NCBI RefSeq assembly: GCF_022811845.1
Contig: NZ_CP064266.1
Coordinates: forward strand, 5,062,467-5,126,466
Direction: 5' to 3'
From: Bacillus pseudomycoides
Lineage (GTDB): Bacteria > Bacillota > Bacilli > Bacillales > Bacillaceae_G
Length of the DNA stretch: 64,000 nt
Every line of letters starts with the position of its first letter. The stretch's first letter is position 1. Under the pieces are notes generated by a model. That model was not told the origin of the DNA, ran no database searches, and saw only the letters and a list, made by a program, of their open reading frames with translations. This document shows positions 36,362 to 44,557 of this stretch, piece by piece. The translations under genes were made by a program, and so were the position numbers.

Positions 36362-36631
36362 TTACATTTTAACAATCTTTTGTTCTTCCACTTCTTTCGC
36401 TCTTTGAATTGCCCGATATATTGAGTAGCCACTTACTTCTTGAAACTCTTTATCAATTTTCTTTTCTTCCGCTTTCGACGGCACAATTTCTTTAAAGCGA
36501 CGATATAGTCTCATCAGTTCTTCTCTCATGATACCTTTCTCATACGCCTTTTCAATTGCCTCATAGAATGTCACGATTGCAACCATCTCATCATTTGACC
36601 AATCGTAATCGAGTGGGTATTGATATTCCAT
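36362..36631 (-). CDS. yktA: UPF0223 family protein YktA
   Basis: 89 residues, YPLDYDWSNDEMVAIVTFYEAIEKAYEKG then FKEIVPSKAEEK. Helical, function unknown; one structure of the family is known. Ribosome site GAGGTGTACAT. Divergent from speA. Confidence 0.87.
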   Translation of the reverse strand: MEYQYPLDYDWSNDEMVAIVTFYEAIEKAYEKGIMREELMRLYRRFKEIVPSKAEEKKIDKEFQEVSGYSIYRAIQRAKEVEEQKIVKM

Positions 36632-37031
36632 ATGTACACCTCATTCATCTTTATTTTTTACTATGATGCTACCCTAAAAATAAAACTTCCATCCCTCTTC
36701 GCTATAACCACTTTGCATTATACACTATTTCTCTTTTATGATGGAATTATCTTCTGCCACGCCGAAGACAACATGGTAAAATTACTACTAATTACGCATA
36801 TACTAAAAATAATATTTTCCCCTATACATATATATTCATTGGTGATATAATGCTTTTGTTTTATTGAAAATAAAGTGAAGCTTCCATGAAAAGATTTTTG
36901 AATGGTAAGTAAGCAAATCAAGTTCTTCTAGACTGTTATATAACTATAGAAGGGGAGATAACTTTCTTATTGAACAAGATCCACATAAAACAAATCAAAA
37001 TAAATATTACAAAGAAGAAGGGGTGTATAGA
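36632..37031 (+). promoter_or_regulatory. yktA-speA intergenic region with a speA promoter
   Basis: TGATATAAT (36842-36850) is an extended -10 about 180 bp before speA. The leader has a weak CTTCTA/TAGAAG hairpin at about 36922-36950. AGAAGGGGAG at 36947-36956 looks like a ribosome site but is followed only by a short frame with a TTG start that overlaps speA in another frame; I do not call it. Confidence 0.4.
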
Positions 37032-38504
37032 TTGTCCCAATACAAAACACCATTGTTTACCGCTTTAGTAGAGCACAGTAAGCGAAATCCAATTCAATTC
37101 CATATCCCAGGTCATAAAAAAGGACAAGGGATGGATCCTACATTTCGCGAATTTATTGGGCATAATGCATTAGCAATTGATTTAATTAATATTGCGCCGC
37201 TCGATGATTTACATCATCCAAAGGGTATGATTAAAGAAGCTCAGGACTTAGCAGCAAGTGCGTTCGGTGCAGATCATACTTTCTTTTCTGTTCAAGGTAC
37301 AAGTGGTGCAATTATGACAATGGTGATGAGCGTTTGTGGCCCAGGAGATAAAATTCTTGTACCACGAAATGTTCATAAATCTGTAATGTCAGCCATTATT
37401 TTCTCAGGTGCAAAACCAATTTTCATCCATCCTGAAATTGATCCGAAGCTTGGTATTTCACACGGGATTACGATTCACTCTGTAAAAAAAGCACTCGAGG
37501 AACATTCAGATGCAAAAGGACTACTTGTTATTAACCCAACATATTTTGGGTTCGCTGCAGATTTACAACAAATTGTAAAATTAGCTCATTCTTATGACAT
37601 ACCTGTATTAGTAGATGAAGCTCATGGCGTTCATATTCATTTCCATGATGAATTACCAATGTCAGCTATGCAAGCTGGTGCAGATATGGCAGCAACAAGT
37701 GTTCATAAACTTGGAGGTTCATTAACACAAAGCTCTATCCTAAATGTAAGAGAAGGCCTTGTGAATGTAAAACATGTCCAATCCATTATTAGCATGCTTA
37801 CAACAACATCAACTTCCTATATTCTATTGGCTTCTTTAGACGTTGCAAGAAAACGCCTTGCAACTGAAGGAAAAGAATTAATTACAAAAACAATTCAGTT
37901 AGCTGAAAATGTTCGCAGTACTGTAAATAACATTGAAAACCTATACTGTCCTGGTAAAGAAATGTTAGGTATGGATGCAACTTTTAGCTACGATCCAACA
38001 AAACTAATTGTATCTGTCAAAGATTTAGGCATTACAGGTCATGAGGCAGAATTATGGTTAAGAGAACATTACAACATTGAAGTTGAGCTTTCTGACTTAT
38101 ATAACATTCTTTGCCTTATTACATTAGGGGATACAGAGGATGAAACTAATATTCTTATTGAAGCCTTACGAGAACTAGCAACTACATTTAAAGATAGAGC
38201 CGACAAAGGTGTTCAAGTACCAGTTGAAATTCCAGAAATCCCTGTACTTGCCCTCTCTCCTCGAGATGCTTTTTATTCAGAGACAGAGGTCATCCCATTT
38301 GAAAATGCTGCTGGCCGCATTATAGCTGATTTTGTAATGGTGTATCCGCCAGGGATTCCCATCTTTACTCCAGGTGAAATTATTACACAAGAAAACTTAG
38401 ATTACATTTATAAAAACTTAGAAGCAGGCCTACCAGTACAAGGTCCTGAAGATATGACATTACAAACTTTACGCGTTATTAAAGAATATAAGCCTATCAT
38501 TTGA
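37032..38504 (+). CDS. speA: Arginine decarboxylase SpeA (Orn/Lys/Arg decarboxylase family)
   Basis: 490-residue PLP enzyme of fold type I; makes agmatine from arginine for polyamines. N-terminal FHIPGHKKGQGMDP, PLP region FFSVQGTSGAIMTMVM, DEAHGVH and the Schiff-base lysine in TSVHKLGGSLTQSS. C-terminal PEIPVLALSPRDAFY. Nearly colinear with B. subtilis SpeA, which is arginine-specific. Start: TTG at 37032 with GGGG 8 nt upstream (LSQYKTPLF); the GTG at 37023 sits within that ribosome site. Confidence 0.93.
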   Translation: MSQYKTPLFTALVEHSKRNPIQFHIPGHKKGQGMDPTFREFIGHNALAIDLINIAPLDDLHHPKGMIKEAQDLAASAFGADHTFFSVQGTSGAIMTMVMSVCGPGDKILVPRNVHKSVMSAIIFSGAKPIFIHPEIDPKLGISHGITIHSVKKALEEHSDAKGLLVINPTYFGFAADLQQIVKLAHSYDIPVLVDEAHGVHIHFHDELPMSAMQAGADMAATSVHKLGGSLTQSSILNVREGLVNVKHVQSIISMLTTTSTSYILLASLDVARKRLATEGKELITKTIQLAENVRSTVNNIENLYCPGKEMLGMDATFSYDPTKLIVSVKDLGITGHEAELWLREHYNIEVELSDLYNILCLITLGDTEDETNILIEALRELATTFKDRADKGVQVPVEIPEIPVLALSPRDAFYSETEVIPFENAAGRIIADFVMVYPPGIPIFTPGEIITQENLDYIYKNLEAGLPVQGPEDMTLQTLRVIKEYKPII

Positions 38505-38517
38505 TAGGCTTTTTTTC
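38490..38517 (+). terminator. speA terminator overlapping the stop codon
   Basis: AAGCCTATCA / TGATAGGCTT followed by TTTTT; the TGA stop lies in the right arm. Confidence 0.87.
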
Positions 38518-38544
38518 ACCATTTTTTCTTTCACTCATACGATA
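38518..38544 (+). promoter_or_regulatory. Sigma-K-type promoter for tgl
   Basis: AC (38518-38519), 16 bp, CATACGATA (38536-38544) fits the sigma-K pattern AC - 16/17 - CATAnnnTA. tgl is a late mother-cell gene under sigma-K in B. subtilis. Confidence 0.55.
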
Positions 38545-38577
38545 CTAAGGAATGTAACATATAGGTGGGATGCAACT

Positions 38578-39408
38578 ATGATTGTAATTGGTCGTTCTAT
38601 TGTACATCCTTATATCACAAGTGAAAACGAACCGTTCGCTACTGAGAAACAACAAATATTAGCCATTATGGCTGGAAATCAGGAAGTATATGCATTCCGA
38701 ACAGCAGATGAACTCAGTTTTGATTTAAATTTACGAATTCATATTATTACATCTTCTTTAGAACTCTTTCAAAGTGGACTTCAGTTCCGTACATTCCAAG
38801 AGTCCTATTGTAACCCTGAATTTTGGCAAAGGACACCACTGGGAGGATTTCAACTACTGCCAAATATATCCCCCTCCGTCGCGATACGAGATATTTTTAA
38901 AAATGGGAAAAAGTACGGAACAGAATGTGCAACAGCCATGATTATTATTTTTTACAAGGCACTTTTAGCACTATATGATGATGAAACATTTAATCGCTTA
39001 TTCGCAAATCTTCTACTATACACATGGGATTATGATCGAGACTTAAAACTGGTAACAAAAACCGGTGGGGATATTGTCCCTGGCGATCTTGTTTACTTTA
39101 AAAATCCACAAGTAAGTCCAGCTTCAATTGAATGGCAAGGAGAGAATGCCATTTATTTAGGGAATTTCTTTTTTTATGGGCACGGTGTTGGAGTACAAAC
39201 AAAAGAACAAATCATTTATTTATTAAATGAACGAAGAATTCCCTCTGCCTTTATCTCAGCATATTTAACAGATGTTATTACTCGCATAGATAGCCGCCTC
39301 ATGAGCCAATATACTTCTCCAAATACCCTACACACAATATTCAAATTTGTTCCCATTCGAGATGACGCGATTGTTGCAACGGTTGGTCACACAACTACAA
39401 TCTATTAA
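38578..39408 (+). CDS. tgl: Spore coat protein-glutamine gamma-glutamyltransferase (transglutaminase)
   Basis: 276 residues. Tgl cross-links Gln and Lys of spore coat proteins such as GerQ. The active-site cysteine is in YGTECATAM (~118-126), with the conserved neighbouring Glu; later family blocks are WDYDRDLKL and GDLVYFKNP, and ENAIYLG. It is somewhat longer than the 245-residue B. subtilis enzyme. GGTGGGATGCAACT precedes the ATG. Preceded by a sigma-K-like promoter. Confidence 0.93.
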   Translation: MIVIGRSIVHPYITSENEPFATEKQQILAIMAGNQEVYAFRTADELSFDLNLRIHIITSSLELFQSGLQFRTFQESYCNPEFWQRTPLGGFQLLPNISPSVAIRDIFKNGKKYGTECATAMIIIFYKALLALYDDETFNRLFANLLLYTWDYDRDLKLVTKTGGDIVPGDLVYFKNPQVSPASIEWQGENAIYLGNFFFYGHGVGVQTKEQIIYLLNERRIPSAFISAYLTDVITRIDSRLMSQYTSPNTLHTIFKFVPIRDDAIVATVGHTTTIY

Positions 39409-39444
39409 AAAAAGCGCCTCGCAAAAATATGCAGGCGCTTTTAA
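39406..39444. terminator. Two-way terminator between tgl and the SR1P array
   Basis: AAAAGCGCCT / AGGCGCTTTT stem, 13-nt loop. Lies 5 bp beyond the stop of the last SR1P gene, so it would form the 3' end of an SR1-like RNA. Confidence 0.82.
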
Positions 39445-39448
39445 ATTA

Positions 39449-39580
39449 TTATTGGGCTTTTGTATGCTCTTTGTGACCACATTCGCAATGAGATTCACAT
39501 TTCCCGTAAAGTACAGTTATCTTTTCATCTTCAAAGTGTGCAATTGTTCCTTCGCAAACTTGACATACAATTGTTCCCAT
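39449..39580 (-). CDS. sr1P: SR1P-like GapA-binding peptide, copy 1 (distal)
   Basis: 43 residues, MGTIVCQVCEGTIAHFEDEK then ITVLYGKC and an ESHCECGH tail. This is the SR1P family: in B. subtilis the dual-function sRNA SR1 encodes a 39-residue peptide that binds glyceraldehyde-3-phosphate dehydrogenase GapA and promotes GapA-RNase J1 association. The cysteine pairs suggest zinc binding. GGGGGAAATGAAGA precedes the ATG. Last of three tandem copies; its CESHCEC replaces the CGSCGC of copy 3. Confidence 0.87.
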   Translation of the reverse strand: MGTIVCQVCEGTIAHFEDEKITVLYGKCESHCECGHKEHTKAQ

Positions 39581-39643
39581 TCTTCATTTCCCCCTGAGTT
39601 TGAATTATGATTTGAAACCTTTTATATTTACACGTTCTATATA

Positions 39644-39775
39644 TTATTGGGCTTTTGTATGCTCCTTGTGACTACATTCGCAATGAGATCCACATTTCCC
39701 ATAAAGTACTGTTGTCTTTTCATCTTCAAAGTGTGCAATTGTTCCTTCACAAACTTGACATACGATTGTTCCCAT
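39644..39775 (-). CDS. sr1P: SR1P-like GapA-binding peptide, copy 2 (middle)
   Basis: 43 residues, MGTIVCQVCEGTIAHFEDEK, TTVLYGKCGSHCECSHKEH. Differs from copy 1 at only a few positions (I/T21, E/G29, G/S35), with the same GGGGGAAATGAAAA ribosome site and the same downstream spacer (ATTATTGGGCTTTTGTATGC on the plus strand). The copies lie 191-195 bp apart, so they arose by tandem duplication. Confidence 0.87.
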   Translation of the reverse strand: MGTIVCQVCEGTIAHFEDEKTTVLYGKCGSHCECSHKEHTKAQ

Positions 39776-39837
39776 TTTTCATTTCCCCCTAAGTTTATGG
39801 TCCTAAAAACTTTTTGCCGTTGCAAGATTCCTATATA

Positions 39838-39966
39838 TTATTGGGCTTTTGTATGCTCCTTGTGATCACATCCGCAAGATCCACATTTTCCGTAAAGTAC
39901 TGTTACTTTCTCATCCTCGAAGTGTGCAATTGTACTTTCACAATCTTGACATACGATTGTTCCCAT
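39838..39966 (-). CDS. sr1P: SR1P-like GapA-binding peptide, copy 3 (promoter-proximal)
   Basis: 42 residues, MGTIVCQDCESTIAHFEDEK, VTVLYGKCGSCGCDHKEH. Closest of the three to B. subtilis SR1P, keeping CQDC and CGSCGC. It is first behind the promoter at 40030-40058. GGGGGAAATGAAAA before the ATG. Located between speA/tgl and the pdh operon, the same neighbourhood as sr1 in B. subtilis. Confidence 0.88.
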   Translation of the reverse strand: MGTIVCQDCESTIAHFEDEKVTVLYGKCGSCGCDHKEHTKAQ

Positions 39967-40029
39967 TTTTCATTTCCCCCTAAGTTTATAATCCCAAAAA
40001 CTTTTGTAACCGCTTAACTTTCTGTCTTT

Positions 40030-40078
40030 ATTTTAATATGTTATACTTTTTACGTCAACAGGTTTTTAGTATAACACA
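40030..40078 (-). promoter_or_regulatory. SR1-type promoter with two CcpN-like operators
   Basis: On the minus strand TTGACG (40053-40058), 17 bp, TAAAAT (40030-40035). TATGTTATACT (40037-40047, plus strand) lies in the spacer and TGTGTTATACT (40068-40078, minus strand) lies just upstream of the -35. Both fit TRTGHYATAYW, the CcpN consensus known from sr1, gapB and pckA of B. subtilis, and they face each other. Confidence 0.7.
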
Positions 40079-40116
40079 TTAAAAAAATTAATTTTATATT
40101 AGTATGCGACAATAAC

Positions 40117-40155
40117 ATAAAAAAACAGTCATATCTTTATAAGTACGACTGTTTG
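40117..40155 (-). terminator. Terminator of the 40163 gene
   Basis: AAACAGTC / GACTGTTT stem with a long loop and TTTTTT leftward. Confidence 0.7.
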
Positions 40156-40162
40156 CGTTTAT

Positions 40163-40459
40163 TTATTCTTCATATTCAGCATGTAATGAAGTTGGCGGCA
40201 CAAGAAATTTAAAAAACTGCGCTAAGTCATTTGCTTCTTCCTCCGATTGTAATTTAAAGACCTGTTGTAAATGTTGAATATTATCTACATCGTCTTGCCC
40301 TAGTAAAGTGGCCCTCCCTGTTTGCATACAGACAACAAGGGGTTTTCCAAAAAACATATTTGTATAAATAACCCCAAAATCATAACGGTTTTCCTGTGTC
40401 ATAAACCCTAGAAATCGTACTTTCACACTTTCATGTTCATCGTACAATTTTTCAAACAT
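40163..40459 (-). CDS. DUF3055 (SAV0927-type) family protein
   Basis: 98 residues, soluble, MFEKLYDEHESVKVRFLGFM and FGVIYTNMFFGKPLVVCMQTGRA. Family of unknown function found across Bacilli. Good ribosome site (GGAGGGAGTAA). Upstream of the SR1P array on the same strand but separated by a terminator. Confidence 0.78.
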   Translation of the reverse strand: MFEKLYDEHESVKVRFLGFMTQENRYDFGVIYTNMFFGKPLVVCMQTGRATLLGQDDVDNIQHLQQVFKLQSEEEANDLAQFFKFLVPPTSLHAEYEE

Positions 40460-40593
40460 TTACTCCCTCCTCTCTTCACAACACTTTCTACTCGTATATA
40501 TTAAACAAAACGAGTATTGAACCCTTTTTAATTGTCAAAAAATTTACAACAGTGTTAAAATAGCTATATATATTATGTCAGGAGGAAATGTTT

Positions 40594-40986
40594 ATGCAAC
40601 ATGCATTTATCAAACTTGTACCTAAATCTAAACAACAAACTGTCTCATTAGAAGATGTAAAACAACTTTTTCATTATTATCAAACAATTACTTCCCAAAC
40701 CGGTGTGCAAGTTAGCTATGCATATACTAACGTTGCATTTCCGTACGAGATACTTGATACATCAGATACTACACTTGAACTAAAATCTAGTCATGATCGA
40801 TATAATTCTATTTATGTAGGGGTTGGAACAGAGAACGAGCAAGCTTTCGTTCAAATTTCCTTACCTTCTACTGCCACATTTGGGGATAAAGGAAAAGCAA
40901 ATGAATTCTGCCGTTTTTTAGCAAAGAAATTAGAAGGTGAGTTAAGGTTATTTAATGGAAGAACGATGTATTTCTATAAACGCTAA
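40594..40986 (+). CDS. DUF1885 family protein
   Basis: 130 residues, MQHAFIKLVPKSKQQTVSLEDVKQLF, later LELKSSHDRYNSIYVGVG. DUF1885 family, structure known for a Bacillus member, no function. AGGAGG is 8 nt before the ATG at 40594 and too close to the one at 40588. Convergent with the small membrane protein, overlapping by 4 bp. Confidence 0.8.
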   Translation: MQHAFIKLVPKSKQQTVSLEDVKQLFHYYQTITSQTGVQVSYAYTNVAFPYEILDTSDTTLELKSSHDRYNSIYVGVGTENEQAFVQISLPSTATFGDKGKANEFCRFLAKKLEGELRLFNGRTMYFYKR

Positions 40987-41219
40987 CCTGAGAAAAAGAG
41001 ATATTTAATGAAAAAAAAGAACATACTATTTCCAATGGTGCAACAGACTGCCTCTTTTCTGGAGTGCAACATAAAATGTGCAATAACATAAGATAAATAA
41101 AAAAACACAAAAAAAAGTAATACTTTATAATGTGCTTTATCACGATTAGATAATAGTAACACTACTGAAAACCCGCTCCATATGATGAAATGAAAGATCG
41201 AAACAAGTGCTATTTTCAA
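40983..41219 (-). CDS. Small membrane protein, TTG start
   Basis: 78 residues beginning LKIALVSIFHFIIWSGFSVV, with two or three hydrophobic helices. A strong AAAGGAGG sits 5-6 nt before the TTG at 41219; the ATG at 41237 would place that same sequence inside the ORF. No family recognised. Its end overlaps the DUF1885 gene by 4 bp. Confidence 0.55.
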   Translation of the reverse strand: MKIALVSIFHFIIWSGFSVVLLLSNRDKAHYKVLLFFVFFYLSYVIAHFMLHSRKEAVCCTIGNSMFFFFIKYLFFSG

Positions 41220-41296
41220 GTTGTTGCCTCCTTTCATATATCCTAGTTTATTACAATATATATGGGCATTTCAAAAAATCATTACAGAATATCCTT

Positions 41297-41346
41297 AAGA
41301 AGCATCCTAGCTTTCCTGAATCTAAAGGAATGCTGGGATGCTTCTT
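41297..41346. terminator. Long hairpin, probable terminator for flanking transcripts
   Basis: AAGAAGCATCC / GGATGCTTCTT outer stem with inner pairing TCCT/AGGA, followed by CTTTC. Weak U run, so termination is likely but not certain. Confidence 0.5.
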
Positions 41347-41403
41347 CTTTCAAATAAGATTATATATATGATTACTAACATACGAATACCAAAACTCTCA
41401 TTA

Positions 41404-41450
41404 GAAACTTTAATCAGTGGGTGTCTTACTGCTCGCGAATAGCAGGATAA
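41404..41450 (-). repeat. bcr1 remnant with large internal deletion
   Basis: Keeps one end (AACTTTAATCAGTGGG) and the other end (ACTGCTCGCGAATAGCAGGATAA) joined directly, about 47 bp instead of 155-160. Confidence 0.55.
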
Positions 41451-41554
41451 GTAATAATAAGATGTGTGAATAGGTTTAAGTTCTTTATATGTCTTTAATT
41501 GTGATATAATGTTTTTTTGACAGCCTATAAACTTACAGAAAGGATCAAACGTAG

Positions 41555-42949
41555 ATGGTATTTAGTAATCTCTTATTTTTATGCTTGTTTTTACCTGCAG
41601 TGTTATTTGTATATTACACTGTTCGTAAAGAATTACAAAATATTGTTCTTCTACTATTCAGCTTATTATTTTATGCTTGGGGAGAACCAATATATGTATT
41701 TCTTATGCTCTTTTCTATCTTCATAAACTATTGGTTTGGTATTTGGCTTGCCAAAGAAGGAGCAACTATATTTAGCAGAAAAACAATCTTAACTGTAGCT
41801 ATTATTATTAATACAGCTATTTTAGGATATTTTAAATATGCTAATTTTTTAATCGATAATATAAACACAGTGTTTCACACAAATATCGTATTAGACAAGA
41901 TTCCATTACCGATTGGTATTTCCTTTTTTACTTTCCACGCTATGAGTTATATCATTGATATATATAAGAAGAAAGTCGATGCGCAGCGTAATATTTTTGA
42001 TCTCGCATTATATTTTACTATTTTCCCTCAATTAGTAGCTGGGCCAATCGTTCGTTATAATACAATTTCTCATCAACTACATATCCGAACAGTTGATGCT
42101 GATAAGTTTTCCGAAGGAGTTCGACGTTTTATCATCGGATTAGGAAAAAAAGTATTAATTGCTAATCAATTAGGCGCTATTGCCGATGAAATTTTCGCTA
42201 TGGATCCAGCAACGATGAGTGTTTCTACCGCTTGGATTGGTGCCATCGCTTATACACTACAAATTTACTTTGATTTTTCTGGGTATAGTGATATGGCAAT
42301 TGGATTAGGGAAAATGTTTGGATTTGATTTTCTAGAGAATTTTAATTATCCATATATTTCAAAATCCATTTCTGAATTTTGGCGTCGTTGGCACATCTCT
42401 CTTGGTTCATGGTTCCGCGATTATGTCTATATTCCTCTTGGAGGAAATCGCGTATCCAGCTGGAAAGTCTATCGTAATCTTTTCATCGTATGGGCATTAA
42501 CCGGTTTTTGGCATGGAGCTAGTTGGACTTTTATGATTTGGGGAATTTATTACGGATGCCTCATCGCTTTAGAGAAAGCAGGTTTCGAGAAAGTATTACA
42601 AAATCTATGGCGCCCAGTCCAACATGTATACGTTATGTTTTTAGTAATCATTGGATGGGTTTTCTTCCGAGCCGATAATTTCACTTACTGTTTCGAATTT
42701 TTACAAACAATGTTTGGGATAAATGGACCGTTAACTGACATTAAGAGTTACTTCTATATCATGAATTATTGGGGAATTTTCCTGCTAGCTATTGTCACTT
42801 CAGCTCCAATTTTCTCTTGGCTGAAAACTATGATTTCAACAAAAAAGATAGTTATTCTATCTCCAATTTATTATTTAAGTGTGCTAATCATTGTGATGAT
42901 GTATTTAACAAATGCAACGTATAATCCATTCATTTACTTCCGTTTTTAA
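41555..42949 (+). CDS. MBOAT-family O-acyltransferase (AlgI/PatA-like)
   Basis: 464-residue polytopic membrane protein. MBOAT landmarks: FSLLFYAWGEPIYVFLML, QLVAGPIVRYN, FDFSGYSDMAIGLGKMFGF, SEFWRRWHISLGSWFRDYVYIPLGGN and the catalytic histidine in GFWHGASWTFMIWG. It would carry acetyl groups across the membrane for O-acetylation of a polysaccharide, perhaps peptidoglycan (PatA-like) or a secondary cell-wall polymer. Paired with the SGNH gene 13 bp downstream. AGAAAGGATC ribosome site. Confidence 0.9.
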   Translation: MVFSNLLFLCLFLPAVLFVYYTVRKELQNIVLLLFSLLFYAWGEPIYVFLMLFSIFINYWFGIWLAKEGATIFSRKTILTVAIIINTAILGYFKYANFLIDNINTVFHTNIVLDKIPLPIGISFFTFHAMSYIIDIYKKKVDAQRNIFDLALYFTIFPQLVAGPIVRYNTISHQLHIRTVDADKFSEGVRRFIIGLGKKVLIANQLGAIADEIFAMDPATMSVSTAWIGAIAYTLQIYFDFSGYSDMAIGLGKMFGFDFLENFNYPYISKSISEFWRRWHISLGSWFRDYVYIPLGGNRVSSWKVYRNLFIVWALTGFWHGASWTFMIWGIYYGCLIALEKAGFEKVLQNLWRPVQHVYVMFLVIIGWVFFRADNFTYCFEFLQTMFGINGPLTDIKSYFYIMNYWGIFLLAIVTSAPIFSWLKTMISTKKIVILSPIYYLSVLIIVMMYLTNATYNPFIYFRF

Positions 42950-42962
42950 AGGAGGGATAGCT

Positions 42963-44180
42963 GTGAAAAGTTTAAACAACCGTATATTAATTATAGGTTT
43001 TTTAATTGTTATTTTCGGAATGTGTATATGGACTGGGAAAATTATATATTTGGATAAAAAAACCTTTTCTAATTTTGAAAACAGGGAATTGGCTATTGAT
43101 CCTGTCTTAACGAAAGATGATTTAAAATCAGGAAAATACTTCAAAGATACCGAGTTACACTTTACAGACCATATTGCAGCTCGAGATTTCTTTATTAAAA
43201 CATATACAAATTTACAAATGTACTTCAACCGAACATTTATAAATCAAAAATATGTTGCAAGCGATGGTTTTATTTTATCTGAACCAACTAAAACTGACGA
43301 ACGTAAACAGATGAAACAATCTGTAAATGAATTAAATAATTTAAGAACTCAATTTCCAAAAACCGAGTTTTATTTTATGTTAGCACCAAGTAAACTGACG
43401 ACCTTTTCGTATCGATATCCACCATATGTAGATCGTGGATACGACCAAATACATCGTGATTACCTTGTACAAGCATTGAATCATATAAACTTTCCTGTTA
43501 TCGATGTTTTGCCATTCTTCCAAAAAGAATTTAACCGTGAACAATTAGAAAGTTTATACTTTAAAACAGACCATCATTGGAATATGAAAGGTGCGTTTTA
43601 TGGATATGAATATGCAATGAATTATATATCTGATCACTCAAAGATATATAAAGATGATAAAGTAAATCGAGATAATTATAAATTCATTACTGAAAAACCT
43701 AATGGAGATTTTATTGGAAGTTGGAATAAACAACTGTATAATTTAATAAAAACTCCTGAACAAATCCCTTATGTACAATTAAAGCAAAATCCAAATGCTT
43801 GGGATGATTACACCGTATATATTGGGCCTGTATCTGAGCAATCGACTAAAATGCCAATGAAAGAGTTCTTTGCAAAGGATAAAAAGCAACCTGCACCAAG
43901 TTATGCAGCGGTCTATCAAACAGACTATGCACAAATTAATATCTTAAATTCGAAAGCAAAAAATAAATTGCACGCTGTAGTTATTAAAGATTCTTATGCT
44001 GATGCAACGTATCCTTTATTTGCGCAGAATTTTGAACAAACAACATTTATTGATCCACGATTTGCAGCTAGTAAAAATATGATCAAAGATCTAAAAGAAT
44101 TAAATCCTGATATTGTACTATTCCTGTATAATGACTCTAGTATAAGTCCAGAAATGTACCAATTTAAAAATGCACAATAA
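42963..44180 (+). CDS. DHHW/SGNH-family O-acetyltransferase partner (DltD/AlgJ/PatB-like)
   Basis: 405 residues, GTG start at 42963 with GGAGGG 6 nt upstream. N-terminal membrane anchor (ILIIGFLIVIFGMCIWTG), then an extracytoplasmic AlgX/AlgJ-like domain with the name motif FKTDHHWNMKGA (~190-201) and an SGNH-type serine block VVIKDSYADA. It would transfer acetyl from the MBOAT partner to polymer outside the cell. Closed by a strong terminator, so the two genes form a self-contained unit. Confidence 0.88.
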   Translation: MKSLNNRILIIGFLIVIFGMCIWTGKIIYLDKKTFSNFENRELAIDPVLTKDDLKSGKYFKDTELHFTDHIAARDFFIKTYTNLQMYFNRTFINQKYVASDGFILSEPTKTDERKQMKQSVNELNNLRTQFPKTEFYFMLAPSKLTTFSYRYPPYVDRGYDQIHRDYLVQALNHINFPVIDVLPFFQKEFNREQLESLYFKTDHHWNMKGAFYGYEYAMNYISDHSKIYKDDKVNRDNYKFITEKPNGDFIGSWNKQLYNLIKTPEQIPYVQLKQNPNAWDDYTVYIGPVSEQSTKMPMKEFFAKDKKQPAPSYAAVYQTDYAQINILNSKAKNKLHAVVIKDSYADATYPLFAQNFEQTTFIDPRFAASKNMIKDLKELNPDIVLFLYNDSSISPEMYQFKNAQ

Positions 44181-44185
44181 AAACC

Positions 44186-44225
44186 CAAAAATAAGAGGTG
44201 ACGAAGCGTCACCTCTTATTTTTTG
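44186..44225 (+). terminator. Terminator of the O-acetylation operon
   Basis: AATAAGAGGTGACG / CGTCACCTCTTATT, 14 bp with a 3-nt loop and six T. Confidence 0.9.
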
Positions 44226-44301
44226 ATTCTATTTTCACCTAATACACTGGCGTTTTACTTATCTCGACACCTAGATTCTTTGTTCTCCTTTTGCTATTTG
44301 T

Positions 44302-44330
44302 GGTTACTATCTACGAATAGCAAGATAAAA
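44302..44330 (-). repeat. bcr1 terminal fragment
   Basis: GGTTACTATCTACGAATAGCAAGATAAA matches the end seen at 41425-41450 and at 59060-59080. Only one end is left. Confidence 0.4.
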
Positions 44331-44393
44331 TGAAGCATCTATTATCATTATTCTCTCCTTCTCTATTTATGTTTGTCATATTAAATATGATCC

Positions 44394-44478
44394 TTTATCC
44401 CGCATTAACGTGTAATAAGATCTTCACCTCCAAATTCAGTGGAAATGAAGATCTCACCAATTAAAGTGTCACTTTAAT
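44394..44478 (+). repeat. bcr1 remnant, internally shortened
   Basis: Begins TTTATCCCGCATTAACG and ends TTAAAGTGTCACTTTA like the copy at 6003, but is about 85 bp. The centre is a 9-bp perfect stem AGATCTTCA / TGAAGATCT, a different sequence from the intact copy but the same shape. Confidence 0.6.
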
Positions 44479-44504
44479 AACTTTATTCCATAACCTTGTT
44501 TCTA

Positions 44505-44549
44505 AGATAAAAAACCACCTCCCAGTATCTAGGAGGTGGTTTTTTATCT
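44505..44549 (-). terminator. pdh operon terminator
   Basis: AGATAAAAAACCACCTCC / GGAGGTGGTTTTTTATCT, an 18-bp stem just beyond pdhD. Confidence 0.92.
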
Positions 44550-44557
44550 ATTTCATA

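Larger units (their letters stand above)
41220..41554 (+). promoter_or_regulatory. Intergenic region upstream of the O-acetylation pair
   Basis: Holds a long hairpin (41297-41346), a bcr1 remnant (41404-41450) and, next to the MBOAT gene, TTGTGATATAATG with an extended -10 TATAAT at about 41505-41510. No gene-like frame. Confidence 0.45.

Noticed and set aside
36947..37070. Possible leader peptide ORF before speA
   Set aside because: Only a TTG start and a lysine/isoleucine-rich frame overlapping speA; not convincing without conservation.
39449..39966. The three ~193-bp units as a CRISPR-like array
   Set aside because: Units contain homologous coding frames and no short repeat/spacer pattern.
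39347..40017. Plus-strand frames of 67-87 codons opposite the SR1P array
   Set aside because: They repeat because the array repeats; the minus-strand frames have ribosome sites and match a known family.
42905..43228. 107-codon minus-strand frame across the MBOAT-DHHW junction
   Set aside because: Antisense to the junction of two clear genes with no ribosome site.
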